Assembly (NCBI GenBank): GCA_051648405.1
Contig: JBOFFC010000030.1
Span: forward strand, 47,916-111,915
Origin: JBOFFC01 sp051648405
Lineage (GTDB): Bacteria; Planctomycetota; Planctomycetia; Pirellulales; Lacipirellulaceae
Length of the DNA stretch: 64,000 bases
Reading direction: 5' to 3'
Shown here: positions 62,379 through 64,000 of the stretch, one piece after another
Position numbering within the stretch: position 1 is the stretch's first letter
Layout of the letters: every line of letters starts with the position of its first letter
The notes under the pieces: generated by a model
The model's database searches: none
Told to the model about the DNA's origin: nothing
The model's input: the letters and a program-made list of their open reading frames with translations, nothing else
Translations under genes and position numbers: made by a program

Positions 62379-63227
62379 ATGGCCGCAAAGATCTCCGCCT
62401 CGGTTGGCAAGGGGGGCAAGAACAAGCCCGAGGACGTGCAGGCCGTTCAGGAGATGCTGAACGACTTCACGAAGCTGGGGGGCTTCAAGAAGCTCGACGT
62501 CGATGGGCAGATCGGCCCGAAGACGCTTTCGGCGATCGCCGCATTCCAGACGGAGGTGGTGGGAATGCCGAAGGCCGACTCGCGGATCGACCCCGGGGGC
62601 GAATCCGTGAAGGTCCTGAGCGCCGGCGCGAGCCGAGCCGCCGCCGAGCAGAAGAAAGCGGAGAAGGCCGAGCAGAAGGAAACTGCCGCCAAGGAGAAAG
62701 AGGCGGAGAAAGGCAAAGACTCCGGCGCCCCGGCCGGTGATCCCCAGGTGAAGGGGGACGTCAAGGGGATCGACAAAGGGATCCTTGCGGTCCTCGAGGC
62801 GGTGTCGGCGCACTACGGCAAGCCGATCGTCGTCGAAAAAGGGAAAGAGGCCAGCACGCTGGGCTCGGTCGATCCCGAGGGGCTGTGGAACGACTGGTGC
62901 AGCTCGCTCGACCGGGGCAAAAAAGAGGCTTCGCTATCGAGCAACAATCAACTGCGCGGAGAGCTGGACAAACTGTACAACCACGGCAAGCACGACGAGT
63001 TCCTGAAGCTCGTCGCGACCGAGGCGCGGGGGTCCAAGGGCAAGGGGAAGTCGGCCCACACCGACGGTCGCGCGATCGACATCAAGCGCAATACCGACTC
63101 GAAGGTCGTGGCGGCGCTGGCGACGATCCTCCGCCAAGAGAACGAAGGGGACGTGATCCACTTCGACGACGGGGGAAAGTCGGTCCCGCGGACGATCACC
63201 GAGGCGATGAAGAAGAAGTGGAAGTGA
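62379..63227 (+). CDS. Peptidoglycan-binding M15-like peptidase, putative T6SS effector
   Basis: 282 aa, ATG with GGGAG eight bases upstream, no signal peptide. N-terminal peptidoglycan-binding domain (about 15-60: VQAVQEMLN, DGQIGPKTLSAIAAFQ), a charged Ala/Glu/Lys linker (85-125), then a catalytic domain. Its SAHTDGRAID (His227, Asp234) and VIHFDD (His261) match the S-x-H-x-x-G-x-A-x-D and HF zinc motifs of the M15/VanX-VanY family of D,D- or L,D-peptidases. It precedes hcp by about 170 bases, a place where cell-wall effectors are often coded. No immunity gene is seen next to it. Confidence 0.8.
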   Translation: MAAKISASVGKGGKNKPEDVQAVQEMLNDFTKLGGFKKLDVDGQIGPKTLSAIAAFQTEVVGMPKADSRIDPGGESVKVLSAGASRAAAEQKKAEKAEQKETAAKEKEAEKGKDSGAPAGDPQVKGDVKGIDKGILAVLEAVSAHYGKPIVVEKGKEASTLGSVDPEGLWNDWCSSLDRGKKEASLSSNNQLRGELDKLYNHGKHDEFLKLVATEARGSKGKGKSAHTDGRAIDIKRNTDSKVVAALATILRQENEGDVIHFDDGGKSVPRTITEAMKKKWK

Positions 63228-63265
63228 AGCTCCTACCCTCCGAAGCGGCGGCCGAGCGACTCCCA

Positions 63266-63300
63266 TTGACTTGACGCCCTCGCGAACGGGGGCGGAGAAT
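63266..63300 (+). promoter_or_regulatory. Candidate promoter of hcp
   Basis: Two overlapping -35-like boxes (TTGACT 63266-63271, TTGACG 63271-63276) and GAGAAT (63295-63300), 18 bases after the second box. This lies 100 bases before the hcp start in an otherwise empty 173-base gap, which fits separate, strong expression of the tube protein. Confidence 0.4.
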
Positions 63301-63400
63301 GACCCGATCTTCGCGCGCCCAAGGGCGACGACGGCCGGCAATTGCGTCGAAGCAACGAACTTTGGTTTCCAACGAACGCTAGCGAGCAAAGGGCACTGCG

Positions 63401-63955
63401 ATGCCGATCTACGTCAAACTTGGTTCGATCCCCGGCGACGATTCCGTATCGACGGAGGGCTACGACACGGGCGAATGGTTCATCGCCGACAGCTTCAGCT
63501 TCGGCGTGGAACGCGAGATGAAAGAGAGCGGCGAGAAAGGGGGCACCGAGGACATCAACATCGGCGTTGGCGAGCTCCAAGAGTGCACGATCAGCAAGAG
63601 CATGGACTGGTCTTCGACGTCGCTGGCGCAGTACGCGATCAGCGGCAACTCGGCGGGGGACGCCGAGATCAACTTCGTCGAGGTCGCCGGCGGCGGCGCG
63701 GTTTCCGAGAAGCCGATCTGCTACCTCAAGTACAAGCTCTCGCGGGTGTTCGTGAAGACCTGGTCGACCTCCGGCGACGCCGACGACCGGCCCACCGAAG
63801 AAGTCGCCTTCTACTACAACAAGATCGCCTGCCAGTACGCCAAGACCAAGGACGGCAAGAACTTCGAGCCGAGCCCCACGATGTCCTGGGACAATACCAA
63901 GAACACCCCGTGGGCCGGTCACGGCATCACGCCGGCCGCGTTTGGGTTCAAGTAA
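63401..63955 (+). CDS. hcp: T6SS tube protein Hcp
   Basis: 184 aa beta-barrel ring protein. The family pattern is kept: MPIYVKLGSIPGDD at the start, ADSFSFGVERE, an ISKSMDWSS block, and EVAFYYNKIACQYA near residue 130. Hexamers stack into the tube, and hcp is often used as a chaperone and receptor for small effectors. The length is typical. It is the last complete gene in the window and is followed by a hairpin. Confidence 0.95.
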   Translation: MPIYVKLGSIPGDDSVSTEGYDTGEWFIADSFSFGVEREMKESGEKGGTEDINIGVGELQECTISKSMDWSSTSLAQYAISGNSAGDAEINFVEVAGGGAVSEKPICYLKYKLSRVFVKTWSTSGDADDRPTEEVAFYYNKIACQYAKTKDGKNFEPSPTMSWDNTKNTPWAGHGITPAAFGFK

Positions 63956-63979
63956 CCCGGGAGTCCCGGAGAGGCGTCG

Positions 63980-64000
63980 CCCCCGGGTCGATCCCGGGGG
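63980..64000 (+). terminator. Probable terminator hairpin after hcp
   Basis: CCCCCGGG (63980-63987) and CCCGGGGG (63993-64000) form a perfect eight-pair stem with loop TCGAT, 25 bases after the hcp stop. The window ends inside the 3' arm, so a following T-run cannot be seen. Confidence 0.55.

Noticed and set aside
61240..62388. Long minus-strand frame of 382 residues opposite the sigma factor gene
   Set aside because: It runs through the REP-like repeat and opposite a clear ECF sigma gene; the protein is Arg/Pro-rich and lacks any family motif.
1..64000. tRNA, rRNA, CRISPR, transposase and integrase genes
   Set aside because: Looked for on both strands; no cloverleaf with a GGTTCRA arm, no regular direct-repeat array and no DDE or recombinase motif was found by eye.

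Overview
The window is GC-rich, densely coded bacterial DNA, most likely from a planctomycete and probably order Pirellulales. The evidence is the set of lineage-typical proteins: a PEP-CTERM protein, a planctomycete-type outer-membrane barrel, a Cys-rich HEAT-like lipoprotein, a giant protein with a GspK-like motif, Ser/Thr kinases and caspase-like proteins fused to WD40 repeats, and a PqqD-like/M50/HlyD membrane protein. I see no rRNA, tRNA, CRISPR array or insertion sequence.

Left part (1-14.7 kb) is housekeeping. It starts with the 3' part of a giant pilus/type-II-secretion-associated gene overlapping a membrane thioredoxin and a secreted esterase (ATGA overlaps). Then come an alpha/beta hydrolase, a PEP-CTERM DUF4394 protein, a pta-ackA operon, divergent moaA and mobA, and a one-domain voltage-gated channel.

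The middle-left part (14.8-26.7 kb) is a minus-strand array of nine genes that I read as a secreted-effector island. Three large proteins (752, 849 and 748 aa) share an N-terminal module. Two of them end in an HExGH zinc-metallopeptidase domain with a His-rich tail, and each is followed immediately by a small lipoprotein of one paralogous family, the arrangement expected of toxin-immunity pairs. An EspG-like protein, a 142-aa protein and a 459-aa coiled-coil protein complete the array.

From 26.8 to 44.4 kb lie a transmembrane Ser/Thr kinase with WD40 repeats, a secreted von Willebrand A protein, a secreted WD40-caspase with an intact His/Cys dyad, an outer-membrane barrel, and a four-gene envelope export module: TolC, GAF-HlyD, HlyD, and PqqD-like/M50/HlyD. 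No ABC or RND pump gene is present.

From 44.6 to 64 kb lie two giant membrane-anchored caspase-fold proteins that have lost the catalytic Cys, a Cys-rich HEAT-like lipoprotein, and type VI secretion (T6SS) tip and tube parts: PAAR, an FHA protein, VgrG and Hcp. An ECF sigma factor, a TPR-methyltransferase and a peptidoglycan-binding M15-like peptidase sit beside hcp. No sheath, baseplate, ClpV or membrane-complex gene is inside the window. Taken together, the region reads as the effector, tip and regulatory half of a planctomycete T6SS whose core lies elsewhere, probably beyond the right edge. That last point is inference.
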